The translations under genes and the position numbers were made by a program. From NCBI GenBank assembly GCA_963717635.1, contig OY970347.1, positions 186,001 to 250,000 on the forward strand: a stretch of DNA of 64,000 nucleotides, read 5' to 3'. Below the pieces are notes generated by a model. The model saw nothing but the letters and a program-made list of their open reading frames with translations. It had not been told where the DNA came from and did no database searches. Positions 50,043 to 60,316 of the stretch are shown here, piece by piece. Every line of letters begins with the position of its first letter. Position 1 is the first letter of the stretch. Source of the stretch: JALZKA01 sp963717635 (GTDB lineage Bacteria > Actinomycetota > Thermoleophilia > Solirubrobacterales > 70-9).

Positions 50043-50079
50043 CTGGTGACCCTGATTCAACCAAACGCCGAGGTCGGGC

Positions 50080-52638
<2,559 letters not shown>

Positions 52639-52650
52639 CAGTCAGGCCTC

Positions 52651-55101
52651 CTAGACATCGATGAAGCGGACTTCCTGCGCATGCCGCTCGATGAACTTCT
52701 TGCGCGGCTCGACCTTGTCGCCCATCAGCTCGGTGAAGATCCGATCCGCCAGGGCCGCGTCCTCGATCGTGACCCGCTGCAGGGTCCGGGTCGCGGGATC
52801 CATCGTCGTCTCGCGCAACTGGTCGGCGTTCATCTCGCCCAGGCCCTTGAAGCGCTGCAGCGTGACCCCGTCCTTGGCGAGGTCGAGAACAACGGTGCGC
52901 AGCGCCGAGAACGACTCGGCGACCCGGCTCTTGGTCTTCAAACTGACGGTGAACGGCGGCGTCCCCACCTGCTTCAGCAACTCGTCGTGGATACCGACGA
53001 GGCGGCGATAGTCGGACGACTCGAAGAGCTCGGAGCTGAGCGTCAGGAAGCGCGCCAAACCGCTGCTGCGATGGGTTGCCTTGATCAGCAGCTCGTCGCC
53101 GCCGCCGCTGACCAGCTCGGTCTCATAGGGCTCGTTCTCGGGATCCGCCGCCTCGATCAGCTCGCGGACGCCGGCCAGCGTGGCGGCGCCGGCGTCGAGG
53201 ATCTGCGACTCGGCCAGGAACGCAACGACCTCGTGGCCGAAACCGGCGCGCAGCGACTCCGACCAGCCCTCGTACTCCTTGAGCTTGCGGTTGAAGCGCT
53301 GCCAGCGCGCGGCCGTCAGCTTCGTTGCGCTGCCGGCGGCGTCGGAGACGGAGTAGGACTCAAAGCGGTCGCGCAGCAGATATTCCTCGAGCTCGGACTC
53401 CTTCTCGACGTAGCGCGCCTTGTTGCCGCTCTTGACGCGATAGAGCGGCGGCTTTGCGATGTAGACGAAGCCGGCATCGATCAGCTCTGGCATCTGGCGG
53501 TAGAGGAAGGTGAGCGCCAGGGTGCGGATGTGGGCGCCGTCGACGTCGGCGTCGCTGGCCAGGATCACCTTGTGGTAGCGCGCGTCCTCGATGTTGAACT
53601 CCTCGTGGACGCCGGTGCCGATCGCGGTGATCAGCGCCTGGATCTCGATGTTCGCGAGGATCTTGTCGATCCGGGCCTTCTCGACGTTGAGGATCTTGCC
53701 GCGCAGCGGTAGCACCGCCTGGGTCGAGCGGTCCCGTGCCTGCTTTGCCGAACCGCCGGCCGAGTCGCCCTCGACGACGAAGATCTCGGCGTCGCGCGGA
53801 TCCTTGACCGTGCAGTCGGCGAGCTTGCCCGGCAGGGTCGAATTCTCGAGCGCCGACTTGCGGCGGGTAAGATCGCGCGCCTTGCGCGCCGCGTCACGGG
53901 CGCGCGCCGCGTCGACCGACTTGCTGACGATCCGGCGGGCGTCCGTGGGGTTCTCCTCGAGGAACTCGCCGAGCTTGCGGTTGACGGTCTCCTTGACGAA
54001 GCCTTCGATCGGCGGGTTGCCGAGCTTGGCCTTGGTCTGGCCCTCGAACTGCGGCTCGGCGAGCTTCACCGAGATCACCGCCGTGAGGCCCTCGCGCGCG
54101 TCCTCGCCCGAGAGGTTCGGGTCCTTCTCCTTGAGCAGACCCTTTTCGCGCGCGTAGGCGTTGATCGTGCGCGTCAAGGCCGAGCGGAACCCCGAGAGGT
54201 GCGAGCCGCCCTCATGCGTGTTGATGTTGTTGGCGAACGTAAAGACCGACTCCTGGTAGGAGGAATTCCACTGCATCGCGACCTCGACCGCGCCGTCGTC
54301 GGTCTCGTTCTCGAAGAAGACGGTCTTGCGGTGCAGGGCGTCCTTGTTCTCGTTCAGATGGTGGACGAAGTCGACGATGCCGCCCTCGTAGTGGAACGAG
54401 TCGGACTGGCCGGCTGAGCGTTCGTCGGCGAGGTCGATCCGCAGTCCGCGTGTAAGGAACGCGGTCTCGCGCATCCGCTCGGCCAGCGTCTCGTAGTCGT
54501 AGTTGATCTCCGCAAAGACCTCGGGATCGGGCGCGAACGAGATCGTGGTCCCGGTCTCCTTCGACGCCTTGCCCTGCTTCAACTCGCCCTTGGGCTCGCC
54601 GCGCTCGTAGTCCTGGGTCCAGACGTGTCCGTCGCGGCGAATCTCGAGGTGCAGCGACGCGGACAGCGCGTTGACGACCGAAACGCCGACGCCGTGCAGG
54701 CCGCCGGAGACCTTATAGCCGCTGCCCTCGCCCCCGAACTTGCCGCCGGCGTGCAGCATCGTGAGCACGACCTCGGCCGCGGGCCGCTTCTCCTCGGGGT
54801 GGTCGTCGACCGGGATACCGCGGCCGTTGTCGACGACCGTGATCGACTCGTCGGGGTGGATCGTCAGCGTGATCTGGTCGCAGTGGCCGGCGAGCGCCTC
54901 GTCGACCGAGTTGTCCACGACCTCGTAGACCAGGTGATGCAGGCCGCGCGGGCCGGTCGAGCCGATGTACATGCCCGGCCGCTTGCGGACCGGGTCGAGG
55001 CCACGCAGGACGGTGATCTCGCCGGAGCCGTATTCCCCTTCGGACTTCCCGCCGTTCTTCTCAGCGCCCTTCTTGCCGGCCGCGCTTGTTGCTTTTGCCA
55101 C
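52651..55101 (-). CDS. gyrB: DNA gyrase subunit B with Gram-negative-type insert
   Basis: An 816-residue ATPase subunit. The GHKL domain has EVVDNSVDEALAGHC, VVDNGRGIPVD and YKVSGGLHGVGVSVVNALS; the TOPRIM domain has EIFVVEGDSAGGSAKQARD and ASDADVDGAHI. Between the TOPRIM core and the C-terminal RFKGLGEMNADQLRETTMDP block lie about 170 extra residues (about 590-740). They correspond to the insert of E. coli-type GyrB (804 aa) that is missing from typical actinobacterial GyrB (about 675 aa). The GTG at 55101 follows GAGAGGG by about four bases; the longer frame upstream is not protein-like. Confidence 0.96.
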   Translation of the reverse strand: MAKATSAAGKKGAEKNGGKSEGEYGSGEITVLRGLDPVRKRPGMYIGSTGPRGLHHLVYEVVDNSVDEALAGHCDQITLTIHPDESITVVDNGRGIPVDDHPEEKRPAAEVVLTMLHAGGKFGGEGSGYKVSGGLHGVGVSVVNALSASLHLEIRRDGHVWTQDYERGEPKGELKQGKASKETGTTISFAPDPEVFAEINYDYETLAERMRETAFLTRGLRIDLADERSAGQSDSFHYEGGIVDFVHHLNENKDALHRKTVFFENETDDGAVEVAMQWNSSYQESVFTFANNINTHEGGSHLSGFRSALTRTINAYAREKGLLKEKDPNLSGEDAREGLTAVISVKLAEPQFEGQTKAKLGNPPIEGFVKETVNRKLGEFLEENPTDARRIVSKSVDAARARDAARKARDLTRRKSALENSTLPGKLADCTVKDPRDAEIFVVEGDSAGGSAKQARDRSTQAVLPLRGKILNVEKARIDKILANIEIQALITAIGTGVHEEFNIEDARYHKVILASDADVDGAHIRTLALTFLYRQMPELIDAGFVYIAKPPLYRVKSGNKARYVEKESELEEYLLRDRFESYSVSDAAGSATKLTAARWQRFNRKLKEYEGWSESLRAGFGHEVVAFLAESQILDAGAATLAGVRELIEAADPENEPYETELVSGGGDELLIKATHRSSGLARFLTLSSELFESSDYRRLVGIHDELLKQVGTPPFTVSLKTKSRVAESFSALRTVVLDLAKDGVTLQRFKGLGEMNADQLRETTMDPATRTLQRVTIEDAALADRIFTELMGDKVEPRKKFIERHAQEVRFIDV

Positions 55102-55198
55102 TAAACCCTCTCGGTCGCACTCATGGAGAAACCCCGACCGCCTGGCCCAAAATGCGGGCATTCAGCCGACGGATCGGGGTCGCTTCCAAGTTCACATA

Positions 55199-55204
55199 AG
55201 GATA
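55199..55204 (-). promoter_or_regulatory. Candidate -10 box of the gyrB-gyrA promoter
   Basis: In the 176-base gap between DUF721 and gyrB the minus strand has TATCCT about 100 bases before the gyrB start. The upstream part of the gap (55230-55280) is clearly richer in A/T than its surroundings. The leader between them has complementary runs (GACCCCGA and TCGGGGTT) that could fold. No convincing -35 box is visible. Confidence 0.35.
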
Positions 55205-55277
55205 CCAGGACCGGTGGCCGGAAAGCGCGCGGCGAAAACAGAAAATACCTGCAAATGAGCACAAAGAATGCCAGAGG

Positions 55278-55610
55278 TCAAACGGAATCGCCACGGGCAG
55301 CGTCGGCGCTGAACCGCAGGCCCTCCAGGGCCGCCTCGAACGGCCCTCCCTCGAGGCGCTTGTGGAGCCGTTCGAGCAGCTCCACCTGCATCAGATCGAG
55401 CTCCTGGGCCCAGGTCGCGGACCGGCAGGCGACGGACACGATCCCGTTGCGCTCGGCGACCGGCTCGGCCTGCGCCGCAACCGTCGCGCCGGCCGTTTCG
55501 GACCAAGCACCCTGGACCGCGGCGAGCAGCGTCAGCGGCGCGACTTCGGCGCGCACCGTCTCGAGCGCCCCCGCCAGCGGGTGGGGCTGGTCCCGGCCCA
55601 GGCGCCTCAC
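55278..55610 (-). CDS. DUF721 (DciA-like) protein
   Basis: A 110-residue DUF721/DciA-like protein: LLAAVQGAWSETAGATVAAQAEPVAERNG followed by SVACRSATWAQELDLMQVELLERLHKRL, the conserved 'W..eL..l...ll..l' pattern. DciA is the ancestral loader of the replicative helicase DnaB in bacteria without DnaC or DnaI. Its place between recF and gyrB is the usual actinobacterial one. The GTG at 55610 overlaps the recF stop (GTGA). Its exact role in this lineage is by homology only. Confidence 0.88.
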   Translation of the reverse strand: MRRLGRDQPHPLAGALETVRAEVAPLTLLAAVQGAWSETAGATVAAQAEPVAERNGIVSVACRSATWAQELDLMQVELLERLHKRLEGGPFEAALEGLRFSADAARGDSV

Positions 55611-56710
55611 GCCGCGTCCTCAGCCACGGCCCTGATCACGGCGCCGTCGCGGACCGCGACCTCGACCCGGGGGCACGTCGCGGGCAGGTGCTCGGCCTCG
55701 GTCGCGGTGATCAGCGCCTGGCCGGCACCGGCGAGGAGTCGGGCGCAGAGCAGCTCGCGCCGGCCCGGGTCGAGCTCGGAGGTCACGTCGTCGAGCAGCA
55801 GCAGGGGCGGTGTTCGCTCGCCGGCCAGGAGCGCGTCGCGCTCGGCGAACAACAGCGCCAGGAGCGCCATCCGCTGCTGGCCCTGGGACGCATAACGCCG
55901 CGCCGCACGCCCGGCCACCTGGATCGCGAGCTCGTCGAGGTGCGGGCCGTGACCGCTGAAGCCGCGGCTGAGATCGGAGTCCCGGCGCTCGGCCAGCTCT
56001 GCCCGCAGCTCGGCGGCGTCACCGGCGCGGCTTCGCGGCCGATACTCAAGCTCGGCGTCCTGCCCGAGGCCCAGCTCGACGGCGGCGCGGGCAAACAGCG
56101 GCGCCAGGACCTCGGCCGCCTCGGCCCGGTTGGCGATCAGCTCGACGCCCGCCTCGGCCAGCTCGGCGTCCCACGCGTCGAGCGAATCCGGTACTGCCGA
56201 GCCGGCGCGGATCTGGCTCAAAAGCGCGTTTCGCTGCGCCAGCGCTCGCGCGTAGCGCCTGCGGGCCTCGGCGCGCGGCGGACGCAGGGCCGCGACGAAG
56301 CCGTCGAGGTGAGAGCGGCGGGCGGCGGGCGGGCCCTTGACCAGTGCCAGCCGATCGGGCATGAACACTGCGATCGGGGGCCGCAGTGACGCGGCGGCGT
56401 CGGGGGCTGGAGAGCCGTTCAGCAGGTGCCGGCGCCCGTCAGCGCGGTCGACCGCGCTGAGGAACTCCCGGCGCTCGCCCTCGTCGTCAAGCGCCACCTC
56501 GGCCCGGGCCAGCGGCTGTCCGAACGCGATCGTCTCGCGCTCGGCGCGGGTGCGGCACGAGCGCCCGGTGAGCGCCATGTAGAGCGCCTCGAGCAGGTTC
56601 GTCTTGCCGGCGCCGTTCGGGCCGTGCAGCAACGTTACCCCCGCGCCCAGCTCGAGCACGCCGTCGTCGAGGTTCCGGAATCCGAGCGTGGCGAGCGATT
56701 CGACCCTCAT
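55607..56710 (-). CDS. recF: DNA replication and repair protein RecF
   Basis: A 367-residue SMC-like ATPase that helps load RecA at gaps. Walker A is LLHGPNGAGKTNLLEALY (about 28-45). The signature region is FSGHGPHLDEL and ASQGQQRMALLALLFAE, and Walker B is PLLLLDDVTSELD. LTGRSCRTR near the N-terminus is also typical. Both ends fit the family: the ATG at 56710 begins MRVESLATLGFRNL, 13 bases after dnaN. The stop overlaps the next gene. Confidence 0.95.
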   Translation of the reverse strand: MRVESLATLGFRNLDDGVLELGAGVTLLHGPNGAGKTNLLEALYMALTGRSCRTRAERETIAFGQPLARAEVALDDEGERREFLSAVDRADGRRHLLNGSPAPDAAASLRPPIAVFMPDRLALVKGPPAARRSHLDGFVAALRPPRAEARRRYARALAQRNALLSQIRAGSAVPDSLDAWDAELAEAGVELIANRAEAAEVLAPLFARAAVELGLGQDAELEYRPRSRAGDAAELRAELAERRDSDLSRGFSGHGPHLDELAIQVAGRAARRYASQGQQRMALLALLFAERDALLAGERTPPLLLLDDVTSELDPGRRELLCARLLAGAGQALITATEAEHLPATCPRVEVAVRDGAVIRAVAEDAA

Positions 56711-56723
56711 GGGCCAGCCCCGC

Positions 56724-57833
56724 CTAAACGTTCAGGCGAATCGGCATGACGAGGTAGGAGAAGTCCTCGTTGCCGACCGGGCGCAGCAGTCCCGGGCGCA
56801 GCGGCGAGGAGATCTGAACCGCGATCTCGTCGCCCTCCACGCTCTCGATCCCCTCGATCAGATACTGCGGGTTGAAGGCGATCTCGAGCGGCTCGCCGCT
56901 GAACGGCGCCGGCAGTGACTCGGCAGCGTCGCCGATGTCCGGGGTCTCCGCCGCGACCTTCAACTCGCCCTCCGAGAACGCGAAGCGCAGCGGCGCGTTG
57001 CGCTGCGCGAGCTGGCTGACGCGCCTGGTGACCTCCAGGAGCTCTTCGCGCGGCAGGCGCACCTCGTGCTCGAACGACTCCGGAATCAGCTGGCGCCAGC
57101 TTGGGAACTGGCCCTCGATCAGCCGCGAGGAGAGCGCCACGCCTTCGATCTTGAAGATCGCCTGGTTGCGCGAGACGTCGATCTCAACCGCCTCCGGGGC
57201 GTCGCTGGCGATCAGCCGCGCGAGCTCGCGCAGAGCTCGCGCCGGCACGTTCGCGTCGAGCGGCTGCGCGAGCGGCGTCTCGAGCGTGGTGTGCTTGACC
57301 GAGAGCCGGTACGAGTCTGTGGCGACCATCGTCAGCTTGGCGCCGTCTGCCTGGACCAGGACGCCGGTCAGGATCGGCCGCACTTCGTCGCGCGAGGCAG
57401 CGCGGGCGACTCGGTCGATCGTCTCCGCCAGCGGCGCGGCCGGCAGGGTCGCCGCTTCGCCCTCGACCTCGGGCAGGCGCGGAAAGTCCTCGGCCGGCAG
57501 CGTCTTCAGGTGAAATCGGGCGTCGCCGGAGGTCAGCTCGACGTCGCGCTGCTCGGAGCGCAGCTCCAGCGACACATCGCCCGGGGGCAGGCTTCTCGCA
57601 ACGTCGACCAGGAGCCGGCCCGGAAGCAGCACGCTGCCTTCCTGTTCAACCTGGATCTCGCCGACCGTCAGCGCGATCCCCATTTCCATGTCGGTTGCGC
57701 GAAGCGTCAGCGAGCCTTCGCTTGCCGTGAACAGGATGCCGCCCAGAGACGGCAGCGTCGCGCGTGCTGAAACGGCGCGGCCGGCGTGCTGGAGAGCAGT
57801 TACGAAGGGGTCTCTGGGGGCTGTCAGTTTCAT
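56724..57833 (-). CDS. dnaN: DNA polymerase III beta subunit (sliding clamp)
   Basis: A 369-residue ring subunit with three similar domains. RDPFVTALQHAGRAVSARATLPSLGGILF opens the first (helix and strand, longer than 20 residues in full). PILTGVLVQADGAKLTMVATDSYRLSV is the domain II signature, and the protein ends in PGLLRPVGNEDFSYLVMPIRLNV, the conserved C-terminal clamp sequence that forms the partner-binding cleft (VMPIRL). The ATG at 57833 has no strong ribosome site. The gap to dnaA holds candidate DnaA boxes. Confidence 0.97.
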   Translation of the reverse strand: MKLTAPRDPFVTALQHAGRAVSARATLPSLGGILFTASEGSLTLRATDMEMGIALTVGEIQVEQEGSVLLPGRLLVDVARSLPPGDVSLELRSEQRDVELTSGDARFHLKTLPAEDFPRLPEVEGEAATLPAAPLAETIDRVARAASRDEVRPILTGVLVQADGAKLTMVATDSYRLSVKHTTLETPLAQPLDANVPARALRELARLIASDAPEAVEIDVSRNQAIFKIEGVALSSRLIEGQFPSWRQLIPESFEHEVRLPREELLEVTRRVSQLAQRNAPLRFAFSEGELKVAAETPDIGDAAESLPAPFSGEPLEIAFNPQYLIEGIESVEGDEIAVQISSPLRPGLLRPVGNEDFSYLVMPIRLNV

Positions 57834-57944
57834 CGAGAGTCGCTCATCAACTGCATATTCCTACCTGGATCAGATGTATTAGGGATGTGGAGGGCTGTGG
57901 ACGTCTACCGCTTTCCGAGCGGCGATGCGGGAACGGGGTGTGGA
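57834..57944. other. Candidate replication origin (dnaA-dnaN spacer with DnaA-box-like motifs)
   Basis: The 111-base spacer, locally less GC-rich (CATATTCCTACCTGGATCAG nearby), carries a same-oriented series of TGTGGA motifs. These are TGTGGAGGG (57886-57894), TGTGGACGT (57896-57904), TGTGGATTA (57939-57947, overlapping the dnaA stop), and TGTGGATAT just inside dnaA (58034-58042). The DnaA box complement is TGTGGATAA, so the last two differ by one base. The dnaA-dnaN gap is the usual place of oriC in Actinobacteria, though most are several hundred bases long. Confidence 0.5.
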
Positions 57945-59345
57945 TTACGGCGGTGGAAGGTCGCGGTCGGGGTGGGGTCGCAGGGCGCCGGGGTCCGCCG
58001 GCGGCTGCTGTTTCCCAAGCGCCACCCGGACGCTGTGGATATCTCCGGCGAGATCGGACCCGGGCTCGTTGCGCTGCTCGATCACCTTGAGGGAATGGAT
58101 CACGGTCGAGTGGTCCCGGTCGAACTCGCGAGCGATCTGCGCGAGGGACAGTGACGTCAGCTCGCGGGTCAGGAACATCGCCAGCTGCCGAGCCCGGGTG
58201 ACGCGCGGTGTTCGCTGCTTGGAGAGGAGGGCCTCCTCGGGAACGCCGAGCACGGACGAGACCGCCTGTTGGATCGCGTCCACACTCGGCTCGCCTGCTC
58301 CCGGGGCCTGAGCTGCCCCGGCGTCAGCCGGTAGGGCGCGGGTCAACGCCGCGCCGCCGAGCGGCTCGTCGAAGACGGAGGAGACCGCGAGCACGCGGGT
58401 CAGAGCGCCCTCGAGCCGCCGGACGTTGCCGGGCACCCGGGTCGCGATCGTCCGCAGCACGTCGGGCTCCGGAAGCTGGTCGACGGCGTCGCTCGCGAAG
58501 CGCCAGAGCAGCGCCACCCGGGTGCGGAGGTCAGGCGGCTCGACCTCGACCGTGAGCCCCCACTCGAACCGGTCGCGCAAGCGCTGCTCGAGCCGCTCGA
58601 GCGAGCCCGGCGGCCGGTCGCTCGCGATCACGATCTGCTTGCCCGCGGCGAACAGTGCGTTGAAGGTGTGGACGAACTCCTCCTCGGTGCGCGGTTTGCC
58701 CTCGAGGATCTGGACGTCGTCGATCAGCAGCGCGTCGAGCCCGCGGTAGCGCTCCTTGAAGCGCTCCGGTCCTTCGCTCCGCAGGGCCGCGACGAACTCG
58801 CTGGTGAAGCGCTCTGCGGTCGTGAAGTGAAAGGTCAACTCGGGGTGATGGTCGCGGTAGTAGCCGGCGATTGCCCCGAGCAGGTGGGTCTTCCCCAGGC
58901 CGGGAGGTCCGTGCAGGAACAACGGGTTGTAGGCCTCGCCGGGAAGCTCGGCGACCGCGAGGGCCGCCGAATGCGCGAACCGGCTGCCGGGACCGATCAC
59001 GAAGCGGTCGAAGTCGTGCGCCGGGTCGATCGGCATCTGCTCGGCGACCGGGCGCCGGCTAGGCCCGGAAGCCTCGGCGCCCGCCTGCGGGTCGACCAGG
59101 ACGATCCGGTCAACGTTCAGCGCCAGCCGTCGCAGCGAGGACTCGAGCTGGTCGAGGTAGCGCCGTTCGACCCAGGTCCGGACCCGCGCCGGTGCGCTCA
59201 AGTAAAGGGTCTCCCCGCTCGCCCGCATCGCGCGCAGCGGCTCGAGCCAGAGGTCGAAGGTGGCGGCGGGAAGCGATGCCTGAAGCTCGGACCTGACGCG
59301 CTGCCAGATCGCGGCAGGGTCGTCTTCGGCCGGTCGTTGCACCAC
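57945..59345 (-). CDS. dnaA: Chromosomal replication initiator protein DnaA
   Basis: A 466-residue initiator. Domain I is at about 10-85 (IWQRVRSELQASLPAATFDLWLEPL), followed by a very short domain II. The AAA+ domain III has Walker A FLHGPPGLGKTHL (143-155), Walker B ALLIDDVQ and the sensor PGNVRRLEGAL. Domain IV carries the DNA-binding signature AREFDRDHSTVIHSLKVIE near the C-terminus. The start was chosen as GTG 59345: TATGGT lies eight bases upstream, the leaderless spacing found in this genome, whereas the longer frame to 59522 runs into rpmH's promoter. An adjacent GTG at 59342 is possible. Confidence 0.96.
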   Translation of the reverse strand: MVQRPAEDDPAAIWQRVRSELQASLPAATFDLWLEPLRAMRASGETLYLSAPARVRTWVERRYLDQLESSLRRLALNVDRIVLVDPQAGAEASGPSRRPVAEQMPIDPAHDFDRFVIGPGSRFAHSAALAVAELPGEAYNPLFLHGPPGLGKTHLLGAIAGYYRDHHPELTFHFTTAERFTSEFVAALRSEGPERFKERYRGLDALLIDDVQILEGKPRTEEEFVHTFNALFAAGKQIVIASDRPPGSLERLEQRLRDRFEWGLTVEVEPPDLRTRVALLWRFASDAVDQLPEPDVLRTIATRVPGNVRRLEGALTRVLAVSSVFDEPLGGAALTRALPADAGAAQAPGAGEPSVDAIQQAVSSVLGVPEEALLSKQRTPRVTRARQLAMFLTRELTSLSLAQIAREFDRDHSTVIHSLKVIEQRNEPGSDLAGDIHSVRVALGKQQPPADPGALRPHPDRDLPPP

Positions 59346-59353
59346 GGCCGCCG

Positions 59354-59359
59354 ACCATA
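59354..59359 (-). promoter_or_regulatory. -10 box before dnaA
   Basis: On the minus strand TATGGT lies eight bases before the GTG at 59345, which would make dnaA mRNA leaderless. Confidence 0.45.
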
Positions 59360-59416
59360 GCGACGGCGTGCGGCCCCGCTTCACGGCCACGCCGCAAATC
59401 GCGGGAACCTTGTCTC

Positions 59417-59422
59417 TATACT
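59417..59422 (+). promoter_or_regulatory. -10 box of the rpmH-rnpA promoter
   Basis: TATACT is the best -10 match in the region and lies 52 bases before the rpmH ATG, giving a normal leader. The hexamer at the expected -35 distance (GCAAAT) is poor. Confidence 0.5.
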
Positions 59423-59474
59423 GGCCGTCGCCCGCGGCGGCTTTTTGTAGGCCCGCCCGGCCGACCTCTCGATC

Positions 59475-59609
59475 ATGAAGCGCACCTGGCAGCCGAAGAA
59501 GCGTAAGCGCGCGAAGACGCACGGTTTTCGTGGTCGTATGCGCACGCGCGCAGGCCGTGACGTGATCAAGCGACGCCGGCGCAAGGGCCGCAAGCGCCTC
59601 AGCCCCTGA
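59475..59609 (+). CDS. rpmH: 50S ribosomal protein L34
   Basis: A 44-residue, very basic protein beginning MKRTWQPKKRKRAKTHGFRG and ending in RRRRKGRKRLSP, which is L34 throughout; it is too short for many gene finders. It is part of the large ribosomal subunit. It sits divergent from dnaA, as in most bacteria, and its TGA overlaps the ATG of rnpA by one base (TGATG). Confidence 0.97.
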   Translation: MKRTWQPKKRKRAKTHGFRGRMRTRAGRDVIKRRRRKGRKRLSP

Positions 59610-60004
59610 TGCCCAGCGGGTCTGCCGGGCACGATGGGCGCAAGCGCGGGCGGCTCTCCCGCAGTGGCGACTTCGACCGGGTCTACCGCGACGGTCGTTC
59701 GCATTCGAACCGGTTCTTCGTCCTCTATGCGTTCCCGCGCGAGACGGACGACGACGACGAGGCGGACGCCGACGTGCGCCTCGGGGTCTCGGTCAGCCGC
59801 AAGGTCGGCGGGGCGACCGAGCGCAACGCCGTCAAGCGTGCGCTGCGCGAGGCGTTCTGGGCGCTGGGTGACCGGCTGCCCGAGGGCTATGACTTCGTGC
59901 TCGTCGCCCGCCCAGACGCGGCCGGCCTGGTCGAACGCGAGGGCACGGCCGGCGCCGAGACCGCGCTCACGGACTTGTTCGCCGAATCCGGGATCGCCCC
60001 GTAA
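59609..60004 (+). CDS. rnpA: Ribonuclease P protein component
   Basis: A 131-residue basic protein that helps the RNase P RNA cut the 5' leader of tRNA precursors. The RNR motif region is RLGVSVSRKVGGATERNAVKRALREAF (motif core RNAVKR). GDFDRVYRDGRSHSNRFFVLY and YDFVLVARP are the other conserved parts. An acidic insert (DDDDEADAD) between the first strands is unusual. The gene for the RNA partner is not in this window. Confidence 0.94.
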   Translation: MPSGSAGHDGRKRGRLSRSGDFDRVYRDGRSHSNRFFVLYAFPRETDDDDEADADVRLGVSVSRKVGGATERNAVKRALREAFWALGDRLPEGYDFVLVARPDAAGLVEREGTAGAETALTDLFAESGIAP

Positions 60005-60014
60005 CACGTGAAAC
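60001..60014. promoter_or_regulatory. Candidate parS site (ParB-binding)
   Basis: GTAACACGTGAAAC matches the conserved parS core GTTTCACGTGAAAC at 12 of 14 positions, with a perfect right half CACGTGAAAC. It spans the rnpA stop and the yidD start, about 2 kb from the candidate origin and 3.7 kb from parA, where parS sites are expected. Confidence 0.5.
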
Positions 60015-60316
60015 GCGCCGCCGACACCCTTCAGGCGTTGTTCGTGGCCGTCTTCCTCGCGCCGCTGCGCTTCTACAGTCGCTTCATCTCGCCGGCGCTG
60101 CCCAGGCGCTGCAAGTACGAGCCGACGTGCTCCGCCTACGCCGAGCAGGCCGTGCGTGAGCTGGGCGTCGTCCGCGGCTCGATCGCCGCCGGCTGGCGCC
60201 TTTTGCGCTGCAACCCGTGGAGCCACGGCGGTTGGGACCCGGTCGCCGACCGCGCGATCTTCCGCGGCCACGGCGACTGTGCCGAGCACCGGCACGAGCC
60301 GGGAGCACCCGCGTGA
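60008..60316 (+). CDS. yidD: Membrane protein insertion efficiency factor YidD
   Basis: A 102-residue member of the YidD family. LRFYSRFISPALPRRCKYEPTCSAYAEQAVRE (family block with paired Cys in CKYEPTCSAY) and GWRLLRCNPWSHGGWDPV are diagnostic. It assists YidC-dependent membrane protein insertion. The GTG at 60008 lies inside the candidate parS site. The TGA overlaps the GTG of yidC (GTGA), so the two are coupled. Confidence 0.94.
   Translation: MKRAADTLQALFVAVFLAPLRFYSRFISPALPRRCKYEPTCSAYAEQAVRELGVVRGSIAAGWRLLRCNPWSHGGWDPVADRAIFRGHGDCAEHRHEPGAPA

Larger units (their letters stand above)
49844..50051 (-). ncRNA. Candidate structured RNA with full-length complement to the 16S rRNA 3' tail
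   Basis: Read on the minus strand, this stretch after gyrA forms consecutive hairpins. They are GGTCACC/GGTGGTC (50045-50051 with 50028-50034), CTCTGG/CCGGAG (50000-50005 with 49989-49994), GCCTGG/CCAGGC (49961-49966 with 49944-49949), GCGGG/CCCGC (49923-49927 with 49907-49911), and the terminator. The first hairpin exposes AGAGAAAGGA in its loop and contains the 16-base rRNA-complementary element. No protein of normal size fits here. I recognise no known RNA family. It could be an independent small RNA, a 3' extension of the gyrA transcript, or a leader for a very short peptide. Confidence 0.4.

Noticed and set aside
49841..50079. Remnant of a 16S rRNA or tRNA gene downstream of gyrA
   Set aside because: Beyond the 16-base tail match, the flanking sequence does not resemble 16S rRNA, and no cloverleaf or T-loop motif is present, so it is complementarity rather than a gene fragment.
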